Shown here: piece after piece, positions 34,304 through 42,679 of the stretch
Numbering within the stretch: position 1 is the stretch's first letter
Layout: every line of letters starts with the position of its first letter
Source: Kocuria rosea
GTDB lineage: Bacteria > Actinomycetota > Actinomycetes > Actinomycetales > Micrococcaceae
Direction of reading: 5' to 3'
Length of the DNA stretch: 64,000 nt
Assembly: GCF_006094695.1 (NCBI RefSeq)
Contig: NZ_CP035103.1
Span: 3,844,001-3,908,000, forward strand
The notes under the pieces: generated by a model
Told to the model about the DNA's origin: nothing
Databases searched by the model: none
What the model saw: the letters and a program-made list of their open reading frames with translations, nothing else
Program-made: the position numbers and the translations under genes

Positions 34304-35683
34304 TCAGGCGATGTAGAAGATGACGAGGACGATGGCGAAGCCGAGGACGGACTCGAGGGCCTGCTGGACCGTCCAGGTCTTCAGCGTGGTCTTGACGTCC
34401 ATGCCCATGAGCCGGCCCACGAGCCAGAAGCCGGAGTCGTTGACGTGCCCGGCGAAGACCGAGCCGGCGGCGGTGGCCAGGACCACGGCCGCGACCTCCA
34501 CGGAGTTGAAGTTGCCCGCGGCCACGGCCGGTGCCATGAGCCCGGCGGCGGTGACGAGGGCCACGGTGGCCGAGCCCTGGGCCAGGCGCAGGACCACGGC
34601 GATGATGTAGGCCGCGAAGATGACGGGCAGCCCGATGCCGTCCAGCGAGGACGCCAGCGCGTCGCCGATGCCGGAGGCGCGCAGGATGCCGCCGAACATG
34701 CCGCCGGCGCCGGTGATGAGGATGACGGAGGCGACCGGGCCCAGGGAGGAGTCGATGACCTTCTCCAGGGCGGTGCCGTGCTCGCCGCGGCGGGTGCCGA
34801 GGACGAACAGGGCCACGAGGACCGAGATCAGCAGGGCGACCGGGGACTCGCCGAGGGCGGAGAGCACCTGGAACCACTCGGCGTCCTCGGAGACGGCGCC
34901 GGCGGCGCGCAGGAAGTCCAGGCCGGTGTTCATGAAGATGAGCGCCAGGGGCAGCAGCAGCAGGGCGATGATGGTGCCGACTCGCGGCGGGTTGGCGGGC
35001 TGGTCGTCGTCGACGTCGCCGAAGAAGCCCGGGACGGGGAGGACGTACTTGGTGCCCACGCGCTTGCCCCAGAGGTACGCGGAGACGTACCAGAGCGGGA
35101 ACGCCAGCAGCAGGCCGATGAGCAGGACCATGCCGAGGTCGGCGCCGTAGAGCTCCGTGGCGGCCACGGGACCGGGGTGCGGCGGCACGAAGACGTGCAT
35201 GACCGAGAACGCACCGGCGGCCGGGATGCCGTACAGGAGGACGTTGTTGCCGCTCACCCGGCGGGCGACGGCGAAGATGATCGGCAGCATGACCACGAGG
35301 CCGGCGTCGAAGAAGATCGGGAAGCCCATGATCAGGGAGGCGATGCCGAGCCCGAAGGGCGCGCGCTTCTCGCCGAAGATGTCCACGAGCTTGTCCGCGA
35401 GCACCCGGGCGCCGCCGCTGTGCTCCACGAGCTTGCCGAGCATGGCGCCGAGGCCGATGAGCAGGGCCACCGAGCCGAGCGTGCCGCCGAAGGCGGTGAC
35501 CGCGGTGTCCACGATCATCCCCGTGGGGATGCCCGTGGCGAACGCCGTCAGCAGCGCCACCAGGATCAGGGTGAGGAAGGCGTGCAGCTTGAACTTGATC
35601 ACCAGGACCAGGATCAGTGCGATGGCGGCTGCCGCGATCGTCAGCAGCGGCGCGGTGCCGAGGGTCTGTGTCCAGTCTTCCAC
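34304..35683 (-). CDS. gntP: GntP-family gluconate/idonate permease
   Basis: A 459-residue permease with about 12-14 hydrophobic segments. Signatures of the gluconate:H+ symporter family include SLIMGFPIFFDAGLVVMLP, FVPPHPGPVAA and GHVNDSGFWLVGRLMG. The start GTG (VEDWTQTLG) has GGAGA at 6 bases. The frame to 35749 lacks homology. It is the first gene of the operon gntP-idnO-idnD-kinase and is divergent from the GntR regulator. Confidence 0.92.
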   Translation of the reverse strand: MEDWTQTLGTAPLLTIAAAAIALILVLVIKFKLHAFLTLILVALLTAFATGIPTGMIVDTAVTAFGGTLGSVALLIGLGAMLGKLVEHSGGARVLADKLVDIFGEKRAPFGLGIASLIMGFPIFFDAGLVVMLPIIFAVARRVSGNNVLLYGIPAAGAFSVMHVFVPPHPGPVAATELYGADLGMVLLIGLLLAFPLWYVSAYLWGKRVGTKYVLPVPGFFGDVDDDQPANPPRVGTIIALLLLPLALIFMNTGLDFLRAAGAVSEDAEWFQVLSALGESPVALLISVLVALFVLGTRRGEHGTALEKVIDSSLGPVASVILITGAGGMFGGILRASGIGDALASSLDGIGLPVIFAAYIIAVVLRLAQGSATVALVTAAGLMAPAVAAGNFNSVEVAAVVLATAAGSVFAGHVNDSGFWLVGRLMGMDVKTTLKTWTVQQALESVLGFAIVLVIFYIA

Positions 35684-35762
35684 TGAGTTTCTCCGTTGAT
35701 CTCGTGCCTGCGGGCAGGCCCTGGGGTCTCGTCGTGAGCCACGACACACGCTAGGCTGACAG

Positions 35763-35776
35763 AAAGATCATACTTT
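35763..35776. promoter_or_regulatory. Candidate GntR operator in the idn divergent promoter
   Basis: AAAGATCATACTTT has AAAG/CTTT arms and is by far the most AT-rich stretch between gntP and the GntR gene. TAGGCT just upstream on the plus strand could be a -10 box for either direction (TAGCGT on the other strand overlaps it). Confidence 0.3.
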
Positions 35777-35825
35777 TGGCAACAGGGTCGGCGCGACCGC
35801 GCCGCACATGACGGACGGAGCGTCC

Positions 35826-36536
35826 ATGCACGGGGTGGAGCAGCACAGCGGGGTGCTGGACCGGCTCGGCGAGAGCATCGCCTCCGGGGCGCGGGCGCCG
35901 GGAACGGTCCTGACGCTCGCGGCCCTCGAGGAGGAGTTCGGGGTCTCCCGCACGCTCGTGCGGGAGGTGGTGCGCGTGCTCGAGTCCATGGGGATGGTGG
36001 AGTCCCGGCGGCGGGTGGGCGTCACCGTCCGCCCGCCGCGGGACTGGAACCCGTTCGACCCCCGGCTGATCCGGTGGCGGCTCGGCGGCCCGGGGCGCGA
36101 CGAGCAGCTGCGGAGCCTGACCGAGCTGCGGACCGCCATCGAGCCCGTGGCCGCCCGGCTGGCCGCGGTCCGGGCCGACGGGCCCACCCGGCGGCGCCTG
36201 GTGGAGCTCGCCGCCCGGCTGCGGGAGCTCGGCGAGGCACGCCGCGGCACCGACCCCGAGTACCTGGAGGTGGACACCGCCTACCACGCGCTGCTGCTGG
36301 AGGCGAGCGGCAACCCGATGCTGGCCGCCCTGCAGGACGTGGTGGCCGAGGTGCTCTCCGGCCGCACGGCGCTCGGGCTCATGCCCCGCTCCCCGGACCC
36401 CGGCGCGCTCGAGGACCACGAGGCCACGGCCGCCGCTGTCGCCTCCGGAAACGCGGCCGAGGCCGAGGCGCGGGCGCGCGCCGTGGTGGTGGAGGTGCTC
36501 GAGGGGGTCGTCGACGTGACGGAGAACACCGCCTGA
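35826..36536 (+). CDS. GntR-family (FadR subfamily) regulator of the idonate/gluconate operon
   Basis: A 236-residue FadR-type regulator. The winged helix is VLTLAALEEEFGVSRTLVREVVRVLESMGMVESRRRVG. The all-helical FCD domain contains ELRTAIEPVAARLAA, DTAYHALLLEASGNPML and EDHEATAAAVASGNAAEAEA with its metal/effector residues. I chose ATG 35826 because GGAG precedes it. ATG 35808 is an alternative giving 6 more residues. It is divergent from gntP. Repression relieved by gluconate or 6-phosphogluconate is the usual mode for such regulators. Confidence 0.9.
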   Translation: MHGVEQHSGVLDRLGESIASGARAPGTVLTLAALEEEFGVSRTLVREVVRVLESMGMVESRRRVGVTVRPPRDWNPFDPRLIRWRLGGPGRDEQLRSLTELRTAIEPVAARLAAVRADGPTRRRLVELAARLRELGEARRGTDPEYLEVDTAYHALLLEASGNPMLAALQDVVAEVLSGRTALGLMPRSPDPGALEDHEATAAAVASGNAAEAEARARAVVVEVLEGVVDVTENTA

Positions 36537-36587
36537 TCTGGCCGATGGTCTGCTGGGCCCGGGCCGCGCCGTTCCTAGGCTGAGCGC

Positions 36588-37349
36588 ATGGCCACACCCG
36601 TCACCGGCTACCTGTCCCGGGTCTCGGGGCCCCGCCGGAGCCCCCGTTACGACCTCCACCTGGCCTGCCTGCTGATCCTCGTGGCCGGCATGCTCAACTC
36701 TGCGGGCTTCGTGGCCGTGGCGCTCTACACCTCCCACATGACCGGCCTGACCGCGACCATGGCCGACCACCTCGTGGACGGGGACGTGGAGCTGCTGTCC
36801 CTCGGCGCGGTGGGACTGGGCGCGTTCGTGCTCGGCGGCATCTGGTGCTCGCTGCTCTTCACCTGGGGCCGGCGGCGCGGGCTCGGGTGCCGGTTCGCGA
36901 ACGTGCTCGCCTTCGAGGGCGCGCTGATCCTGGTGTTCAGCCTGACCGCCGAGGCCGTCGAGGACGACCACCGCGGCCTCGTGCCCGTCGCCGTCCTGTG
37001 CTTCACCATGGGGATGCAGAACGCGCTCCTCAGCAAGGTCGCCGACATCCCCGTGCGCACCACCCACGTCACCGGGATGGTCACCGACATCGCGATCGAG
37101 CTCGGCAGGATGCTCTACCCCCACCGCACACCGGGTCCGGAACCGGTCCGGGCGGACCGCAGGAAGCTGCGGGTCCTGACCACCCTCGTGGGCCTGTTCT
37201 TCCTGGGCGGCGTGACCGGGACGGTCGGCTACCTGGCCGCGGGGTTCTCCTTCCTGGTGCCGGTCGCCCTGCTGCTGCTGGTCCTGGCCTACCGTCCGGT
37301 GGCCCGGGACCTCTCCCGCAGGCGCCCGCCCGCCCGCGCGTTCCTGTGA
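36588..37349 (+). CDS. YoaK/DUF1275 family membrane protein
   Basis: A 253-residue membrane protein with six or so hydrophobic segments and the DUF1275 pattern: LLILVAGMLNSAGFVAVALYTSHMTG, FTMGMQNALLSKV, VRTTHVTGMVTDIAIELG. Its transport role is unknown. TAGGCT lies 6 bases before the ATG, with no ribosome site, so it is leaderless. The next gene repeats this arrangement. Confidence 0.9.
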   Translation: MATPVTGYLSRVSGPRRSPRYDLHLACLLILVAGMLNSAGFVAVALYTSHMTGLTATMADHLVDGDVELLSLGAVGLGAFVLGGIWCSLLFTWGRRRGLGCRFANVLAFEGALILVFSLTAEAVEDDHRGLVPVAVLCFTMGMQNALLSKVADIPVRTTHVTGMVTDIAIELGRMLYPHRTPGPEPVRADRRKLRVLTTLVGLFFLGGVTGTVGYLAAGFSFLVPVALLLLVLAYRPVARDLSRRRPPARAFL

Positions 37350-37378
37350 GCCGGCGCCCCCGCCCGTAGGCTGGGCCC

Positions 37379-37894
37379 ATGGGCATCTCGGAGACCGACC
37401 GCGGACACCTGCGACGCTGCGTGGAGCTGGCCCGCGAGGCCCTCGACGCCGGGGACGAGCCGTTCGGCTCGGTGCTGGTCTCGGCGCGGGGGGAGGTCCT
37501 GTTCGAGGACCGCAACCGGGTGGCCGGCGGTGACGCGACCCGCCACCCCGAGTTCGAGATCGCCCGGTGGGCGGCCGCCCACCTGACCCCGGAGCAGCGC
37601 TCCGCAGCCACGGTCTACACCTCGGGCGAGCACTGCCCCATGTGCTCGGCGGCCCACGCCTGGGTGGGGCTGGGCCGCATCGTCCACGCCTCCTCCTCGG
37701 CGCAGCTCGGACGGTGGCTGGACGAGCTCGGCGCCCCGCCCGCCCCCGTCGCGGCGCTGCCGATCACCCAGGTGGCCCCGGGGGTGCCCGTGGACGGCCC
37801 CTGCCCCGAGCTGGCGCCGGCGGTGCGCGACCTGCACCGCCGGCTGCACCTCACCCGGAAAAGGACCGGGACCGACCCGCGAGGTCGCAGCTGA
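37379..37894 (+). CDS. Nucleoside deaminase (CMP/dCMP deaminase fold)
   Basis: A 171-residue zinc deaminase. The zinc ligands are His in ATRHPEFE (HPE instead of the more common HAE) and the two Cys of SGEHCPMCSAAHAW. The Glu two residues after the His is the proton shuttle. Substrates of close relatives include guanine, cytosine and tRNA adenosine. The length and the end region fit guanine-deaminase-like enzymes better than TadA. TAGGCT-N6-ATG marks it as leaderless. Confidence 0.88.
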   Translation: MGISETDRGHLRRCVELAREALDAGDEPFGSVLVSARGEVLFEDRNRVAGGDATRHPEFEIARWAAAHLTPEQRSAATVYTSGEHCPMCSAAHAWVGLGRIVHASSSAQLGRWLDELGAPPAPVAALPITQVAPGVPVDGPCPELAPAVRDLHRRLHLTRKRTGTDPRGRS

Positions 37895-38031
37895 CGGCCA
37901 CCGCGCCCGGCTGCGTCGCCGTCAGCCGCAATCTCGGCGCGGGGTGGCCAGGGGCCCCGTCCGGGGACCAGGATGGAGGGGTACCTCCGGTGGGCGGCGC
38001 CCGCCGGAACCGTTCGACGAGAGGAACGATC

Positions 38032-38232
38032 ATGGTGGACATGGGAGGATTCGCGGACAAGGCGAAGGACCTTGCGGACCAGCACCCGGACAAGGTGCAG
38101 CAGGGCATCGACCGGGGCGGCGACGCCGTCGACGAGCGCACCGGCAACAAGTACGAGGGCCAGGTGGACCAGGCCCAGGAGAAGGCCGGCGGCTTCCTCG
38201 GCGCCGACGAGAAGGACCAGCAGCAGAACTGA
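38032..38232 (+). CDS. MT0933-like (Rv0909 family) small protein
   Basis: A 66-residue protein closely related to the N-terminal part of the gene at 28848 (ADKAKDLADQHPDKVQQGIDRGG, NKYEGQVDQAQEKAGGFLG). GAGAGGAACG precedes the ATG. The family is named for an antitoxin, but no toxin gene is next to it. It may rather be a stress-induced CsbD-like small protein. Confidence 0.8.
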   Translation: MVDMGGFADKAKDLADQHPDKVQQGIDRGGDAVDERTGNKYEGQVDQAQEKAGGFLGADEKDQQQN

Positions 38233-38249
38233 TCCGTGGCCGCTGACCT

Positions 38250-38281
38250 CGGCCCCGCCCGCCTCCCGGCGCGCGGGGCCG
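38250..38281. terminator. Hairpin terminator between convergent genes
   Basis: CGGCCCCGC and GCGGGGCCG pair perfectly across a 14-base loop, between the MT0933-like gene and the UvrA-like gene. Confidence 0.55.
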
Positions 38282-38288
38282 CGGCCTG

Positions 38289-40856
38289 TCAGGCCAGCGC
38301 TGCGGCCAGGTAGGGCGCCGTGCGGCTGGCCGGGCACGCGGCGACCTCGGCCGGGGTGCCGGCGCACACGATCCGCCCGCCGGCCTCGCCGCCGGACGGG
38401 CCCATGTCGATCACCCAGTCCGAGGACGCCACCACGTCCATGGCGTGCTCCACCACCACCACGGTGTTGCCGGCGTCCACGAGGCGGTTGAGCTGGCGCA
38501 GCAGCAGCTGCACGTCCTGCGGGTGCAGGCCGGTGGTGGGCTCGTCCAGGAGGTACAGGGTGTGGCCGCGACGGGCCCGCTGCAGCTCGGTGGCCAGCTT
38601 GATCCGCTGCGCCTCGCCCCCGGAGAGCTCGGTGGCCGGCTGGCCGAGCCGCAGGTAGCCGAGCCCCACGTCGAGCAGGGTGCGCAGGCTGCGCGCGGCG
38701 GCCGGGACGTCCGCGAGGAACTCCGCGGCGGTCTCCACGCGCATGCCCAGGACGTCGGCGATGCTCCGGCCCCGGTGGGTCACCTCCAGGGTCTCGGGGT
38801 TGTAGCGGGCGCCCTGGCAGTCGGGGCAGGGCCCGTAGGTGCCGGGCAGGAACAGCAGCTCGACGGCCAGGAAGCCCTCGCCCTGGCACGTCTCGCACCG
38901 GCCGCCGGTCACGTTGAAGGAGAACCGTCCGGCCCCGTAGCCGCGGGCCCGCGCCTCGTCGGTGGCGGCGTAGAGCTTGCGGACCGCGTCGAACAGCCCC
39001 GTGTAGGTCGCCAGGTTGGAGCGCGGGGTGCGGCCGATGGGCCGCTGGTCCACCCGGATCAGCCGGTCCAGGTGCTCCAGGCCCTCGACGGCACCCACCC
39101 GTGCCCCGGCGGCGGGCGCGGCGTCGTCCTCGGCGTCGACGGGCGCCGCCCCGCCGTGCACGTGCCGGCCGACCGTCTCGGCCAGGACCTGGCTGACCAG
39201 CGTGGACTTGCCCGAGCCGGAGACCCCGGTGACGGCGGTCAGCACGCCCAGGGGGATTTCCGCGTCGAGGTCCACCAGGTTGTGGCGCGTGACGCCGCGC
39301 AGCCGCAGCCGCCGCTCGACCGGGCGCGGCGTGCGCTCCGCCGCCGTGCCGCCCGGAGGATCGTCAGGCGAGCCGTCAGGGGAACCGTGCGGGGGGCCGT
39401 CCGGGAACAGGAAGGGGCGTGTGGCAGACTCCGCCACGTCGGCCAGGCCGGGCACGGGGCCGCTGTACAGCACCGCGCCGCCGCGGTCCCCGGCCTGGGG
39501 CCCCACGTCCACGACCCAGTCGGAGCGCCGCACCACGGCCATGTCGTGCTCCACCACGAACACCGAGTTCCCGGAGGCCTTCAGCTCCTCGAGCACGGCC
39601 AGCAGCGGCTCGGCGTCGGCCGGGTGCAGGCCCGCCGAGGGCTCGTCGAGCACGTAGACCACACCGAAGAGCCCGGAGCGCAGCTGAGTGGCGATCCGCA
39701 GCCGCTGCATCTCCCCCGGGGAGAGCGTGGGCGTGGACCGGTCCAGGCTCAGGTAGCCCAGCCCCAGGTCCAGCAGCACCTGCAGCCGGGCGAGCAGGTC
39801 CTTGGCGATGGTCACCGCGGCCTCGCTGCGCTCCCCCGAGGACACCGCCCGGGAGGCGGTCCCGGCGTGCTCCAGGGCGGCGGTGGGCCGGACCACCTCG
39901 GCCAGCTCGCCGAGGGACGCCCCGTTGAGCTCGGCGATGCTCCGGCCCGCGAAGGTCACGGCGAGCGCCTCGGGACGCAGGCCGCTGCCGGCGCACGCGG
40001 GGCAGGGTCCCGTGACCACGTACTGCAGGACGCGCTCGCGCATCTGCTGGCTCGCGGAGTCCGCCAGGGTGTGCAGGACGTAGCTCTTCGCACTCCAGAA
40101 TCGGCCCTTGTACGGCTTCGCCACCCGGTCCCGCTGCGGGGTGATCTCCACGACCGGCTGCTCCTCGGTGAACAGGATCCAGTCGCGCTCCTCCCGCGGC
40201 AGCTCGCGCCAGGGGACGTCGACGTCGTGGCCCAGGTGGCTCAGGATGTCGCGCAGGTTCTTGCCCTGCCACGCGCCGGGCCACGCCGCGACGGCCCCGT
40301 CCCGGATGCTGAGCCCCGGGTCCGGGACCAGGGAGGGCTCGGTGACGTCGTGCACGGTGCCCAGGCCCGAGCACCGGGGGCACGCGCCGGCGGCGGTGTT
40401 GGGCGAGAAGGCGTCCGAGTCCAGGCTGCCCGCGGCGGAGTCCGGGTAGGTGCCCGCCCGGGAGAAGAGCATGCGCATCGAGTTGGACAGCGTGGTGAGG
40501 GTGCCCACGGTGGAGCGCGAGCTGGGCGCGCCGCGCCGCTGCTGCAGGGCGACGGCGGGCGGCAGCCCGGTGATTCCCTCGACCGCGGGGTTGTGCCCCT
40601 GCTGGATCAGGCGCCGTGCGTAGGGGGCCACGGACTCGAGGTAGCGCCGCTGCGCCTCGGCGTAGATGGTGCCGAAGGCCAGGGAGGACTTCCCGGACCC
40701 TGAGACGCCGGTGAAGGCGACGATCGCGTCGCGGGGGACGTCCACGTCCACGTGGCGCAGGTTGTTCTCGGAGGCTCCCCGGACCCGGACCATGCCGGTG
40801 CGGGTGGTGCCGGGGACGGTGTCGGGGGCCGGGTCGGTGTCGGGGTGGGTGCTCAC
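38289..40856 (-). CDS. UvrA-like ATPase (excinuclease/drug-resistance UvrA2 type)
   Basis: An 855-residue class-II ABC ATPase. The first half has Walker A GVSGSGKSSLAFG near residue 50, zinc-finger cysteines in CPRCSGLG and CPACAGSG, and signature LSPGEMQRLRIA (P in place of the usual G). The second half has GVSGSGKSTLV, CETCQGEGF and CPDCQGARYN, LSGGEAQRIKLA and DEPTTGLHPQD. Being shorter than housekeeping UvrA (about 950), it fits the UvrA2/DrrC group linked to drug or DNA-lesion tolerance. TAGGGT is 7 bases before GTG 40856, a leaderless pattern. ATG 40793 is an alternative. Confidence 0.9.
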   Translation of the reverse strand: MSTHPDTDPAPDTVPGTTRTGMVRVRGASENNLRHVDVDVPRDAIVAFTGVSGSGKSSLAFGTIYAEAQRRYLESVAPYARRLIQQGHNPAVEGITGLPPAVALQQRRGAPSSRSTVGTLTTLSNSMRMLFSRAGTYPDSAAGSLDSDAFSPNTAAGACPRCSGLGTVHDVTEPSLVPDPGLSIRDGAVAAWPGAWQGKNLRDILSHLGHDVDVPWRELPREERDWILFTEEQPVVEITPQRDRVAKPYKGRFWSAKSYVLHTLADSASQQMRERVLQYVVTGPCPACAGSGLRPEALAVTFAGRSIAELNGASLGELAEVVRPTAALEHAGTASRAVSSGERSEAAVTIAKDLLARLQVLLDLGLGYLSLDRSTPTLSPGEMQRLRIATQLRSGLFGVVYVLDEPSAGLHPADAEPLLAVLEELKASGNSVFVVEHDMAVVRRSDWVVDVGPQAGDRGGAVLYSGPVPGLADVAESATRPFLFPDGPPHGSPDGSPDDPPGGTAAERTPRPVERRLRLRGVTRHNLVDLDAEIPLGVLTAVTGVSGSGKSTLVSQVLAETVGRHVHGGAAPVDAEDDAAPAAGARVGAVEGLEHLDRLIRVDQRPIGRTPRSNLATYTGLFDAVRKLYAATDEARARGYGAGRFSFNVTGGRCETCQGEGFLAVELLFLPGTYGPCPDCQGARYNPETLEVTHRGRSIADVLGMRVETAAEFLADVPAAARSLRTLLDVGLGYLRLGQPATELSGGEAQRIKLATELQRARRGHTLYLLDEPTTGLHPQDVQLLLRQLNRLVDAGNTVVVVEHAMDVVASSDWVIDMGPSGGEAGGRIVCAGTPAEVAACPASRTAPYLAAALA

Positions 40857-40894
40857 CGCCTCCACCCTAGCCACCGGCGGGGCCGTGGGCGGAC

Positions 40895-41725
40895 TCAGCG
40901 GGCCAGGTGGTGCTCCCGGCCGATCGACCAGGCCGTGTCCGCGGGGGCGGAGTCCACGCCCCAGGCGGACCACTCGTCCAGGCCGGCGAACCAGCGGGCC
41001 CCGTCCCGGCCGGCGACCACGAGGGCCGTGGCCAGCACTCCGGCGAGCCGTGCGTCCGGGCCGACGACCGTCGCGGACCGGGCGCCCGCCGCGGGCCGCC
41101 CCGTGCGCGGGTCGACGATGTGCGCCGGACGCTCGGCGGTGCTCGAGGTCGACACCGCGCCGTTGCCGGGCAGCACGGTCCAGGTCACCGCGCCGGCGTC
41201 GTCGGGGTGGCGGATGCCCACGGTCCAGGGCCTCCCGGGTCCGGCGGACCCGCGGGTCACAACGTCCCCGCCGGCCTCCACGCAGACGTTCGCGCACCCG
41301 GCGCGGACGAGGTCGTCGGCGATCCGCTCCACGGCCCACGCCGTGACGTAGCCGGAGGGGTCGAAGCCGCCGCGCACGGCCCACGGATCGAAGCAGCCGT
41401 CGGTCAGCTCCCGGGCCTCCCGGCAACGCCGGAGCACGTCGAGGAGGGCGCCCTGGGCGGCGTCCCACCGGCTGAGCCGGCGCTCGTCGAGCAGGCCGGA
41501 GCGGAGCGCCGTCACGAGCGAGTCGGGTCGGTAGGTGGAGAAGACGGCGTCGACCCACCGCATGTTGGCCACGGCCGTGTCCAGGGCGTGCTGCACGGCG
41601 GGCTCGGGGGGCAGCCCCTCCTCGCCGGCGCGGACGTCGACGGTCACGGTGGTGCCCCAGACGGGCTCCCGGTGGCGGTGCCACCGGCCCTCGGGGCGAC
41701 GCAGCTCGACGGCGGGGGCGCTCAC
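40895..41725 (-). CDS. apbE: FAD:protein FMN transferase (ApbE)
   Basis: A 276-residue ApbE-family flavin transferase, which attaches FMN to Thr or Ser of [S/T]GA[S/T] motifs in extracytoplasmic redox proteins. DAVFSTYRPDSLVTAL, GGFDPSGYVTAWAVERIADDL, VEAGGDVVTRG and AHIVDPRTGRPA match the family. No signal peptide is seen. The GTG start overlaps the stop of the short FMN-binding-like gene (GTGA). That presumed substrate, however, lacks the acceptor residue. Confidence 0.92.
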   Translation of the reverse strand: MSAPAVELRRPEGRWHRHREPVWGTTVTVDVRAGEEGLPPEPAVQHALDTAVANMRWVDAVFSTYRPDSLVTALRSGLLDERRLSRWDAAQGALLDVLRRCREARELTDGCFDPWAVRGGFDPSGYVTAWAVERIADDLVRAGCANVCVEAGGDVVTRGSAGPGRPWTVGIRHPDDAGAVTWTVLPGNGAVSTSSTAERPAHIVDPRTGRPAAGARSATVVGPDARLAGVLATALVVAGRDGARWFAGLDEWSAWGVDSAPADTAWSIGREHHLAR

Positions 41726-41940
41726 AGCCCGGCCCGCTCGAGGAGCTCCCGGCAGACCGTGCGGTAGCCCTTCACGGCGGGGGCGGCGCCGCTCACGACG
41801 TCGACGCGCGCCGGCCGTCTCGTGAGGGCCTCCTCCTGGAGGACGGGGACGGCGGGGTCGTCGAGCCGCTGCGGGGGGCGTGGGGGGAGAGGTGTGCGGT
41901 CGATGACTTCGACTATAGGACCGGGGGTGGTGCCGGTCAC
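41722..41940 (-). CDS. Truncated FMN-binding domain protein (remnant)
   Basis: A 72-residue frame. The last 42 residues match the C-terminal part of FMN_bind domains (VPVLQEEALTRRPARVDVVS, then GAAPAVKGYRTVCRELLERAGL). The flavin acceptor motif SGAT is SGAA at residues 50-53, so covalent FMN attachment is not expected. The N-terminal half of the domain and a signal peptide are missing. It is directly coupled to apbE. It is probably the decayed substrate gene of the pair, kept as a leader for apbE. The GTG start is uncertain. Confidence 0.6.
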   Translation of the reverse strand: MTGTTPGPIVEVIDRTPLPPRPPQRLDDPAVPVLQEEALTRRPARVDVVSGAAPAVKGYRTVCRELLERAGL

Positions 41941-41976
41941 TGGACTTTCGGGCAGAGTTGCGCAGGCGGGGACGCG

Positions 41977-42018
41977 GGACGGGCCCGTTCCTACGCCGGC
42001 GCAGGAACGGGCCCGTCC
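41977..42018. terminator. Perfect 16-bp hairpin terminator
   Basis: GGACGGGCCCGTTCCT and AGGAACGGGCCCGTCC pair perfectly with a 10-base loop, directly after the stop of the secreted protein gene on the minus strand. Confidence 0.75.
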
Positions 42019-42028
42019 GCGGGTCCCG

Positions 42029-42442
42029 CTAGTCGGCGATCTGGATGACCTGCAGCGGCAGGTTCGTGCCGGTCCCGCAGAACTCCGCCTGGCACTCCTG
42101 GATGAACCCGGAGAGCACGGCCGGTCCCTCGTCGAAGGCCATGTTGAAGGCCACGGCCTGGTAGTCCAGCTCGACCTCGCCGCCCTCGCAGACCCACTGC
42201 TGGAAGTAGCTGCCGTTGGCGATCCGCCCCTCGGAGACCCGCTGGGTCACGCTGAGGGAGACGAAGATGTTGCTCCCCGCCGTGCACGAGACCTTGTAGG
42301 TGCCCTCGACGGCCGCCCCCTCGGCGATCCGCGTGGCGTCGCTGATCTCGTAGATCTCCATCGCCTGCGCCGGTGCGGCGGCGACGAGACCGATTCCTGC
42401 CGCGAAGGCGGCGGCCGTGACTGCCCTGGTGGTTCTTCTCAT
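42029..42442 (-). CDS. Secreted hypothetical protein
   Basis: A 137-residue exported protein. The signal peptide MRRTTRAVTAAAFAAGIG ends at AQA-MEI. The mature part is beta-rich, with four Cys (KVSCTAGS, WVCEGG, QECQAEFCG) likely forming two disulfides. No family recognised. It is probably a small extracytoplasmic beta-sandwich. The start ATG has only a modest site (GGGAC). A long leader contains the palindrome at 42471. Confidence 0.7.
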   Translation of the reverse strand: MRRTTRAVTAAAFAAGIGLVAAAPAQAMEIYEISDATRIAEGAAVEGTYKVSCTAGSNIFVSLSVTQRVSEGRIANGSYFQQWVCEGGEVELDYQAVAFNMAFDEGPAVLSGFIQECQAEFCGTGTNLPLQVIQIAD

Positions 42443-42470
42443 GGTTCTGTCCCATCCGGTGGAGAAGCGA

Positions 42471-42480
42471 GAAGCGCTTC
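42471..42480. promoter_or_regulatory. Palindrome in the secreted-protein leader
   Basis: GAAGCGCTTC, a perfect 10-bp palindrome flanked by GCGA/GCG, resembles LacI-type operators. The remainder of 42443-42679 shows no gene. Confidence 0.25.
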
Positions 42481-42679
42481 GCGACTGGTGCCGGCCCGCG
42501 GCGCATTCCCCCGAACGCCCCCGGGCCCCGTGTCTGGTGCGACGTCACCAACGTAGGCGCAGGTCAGGGTGCATCGGCCACCGTGCGTGAAGATGACGGA
42601 CACGATTCGGACACGGTGCCGGTGCCACTGCGGCCGCCGGGCACCGGCCCGGACCGGGAGGCGCCGGACGGGGCGCCGC

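Noticed and set aside
34304..35749. Longer GntP protein starting at 35749
   Set aside because: The extra 22 residues are Arg rich, without similarity to GntP. GTG 35683 has a good GGAGA site and begins where the family begins.
35763..35776. TATGAT on the minus strand as the gntP -10 box
   Set aside because: No acceptable -35 sequence is found 16-18 bases upstream. TAGCGT nearer to the gene is equally likely.
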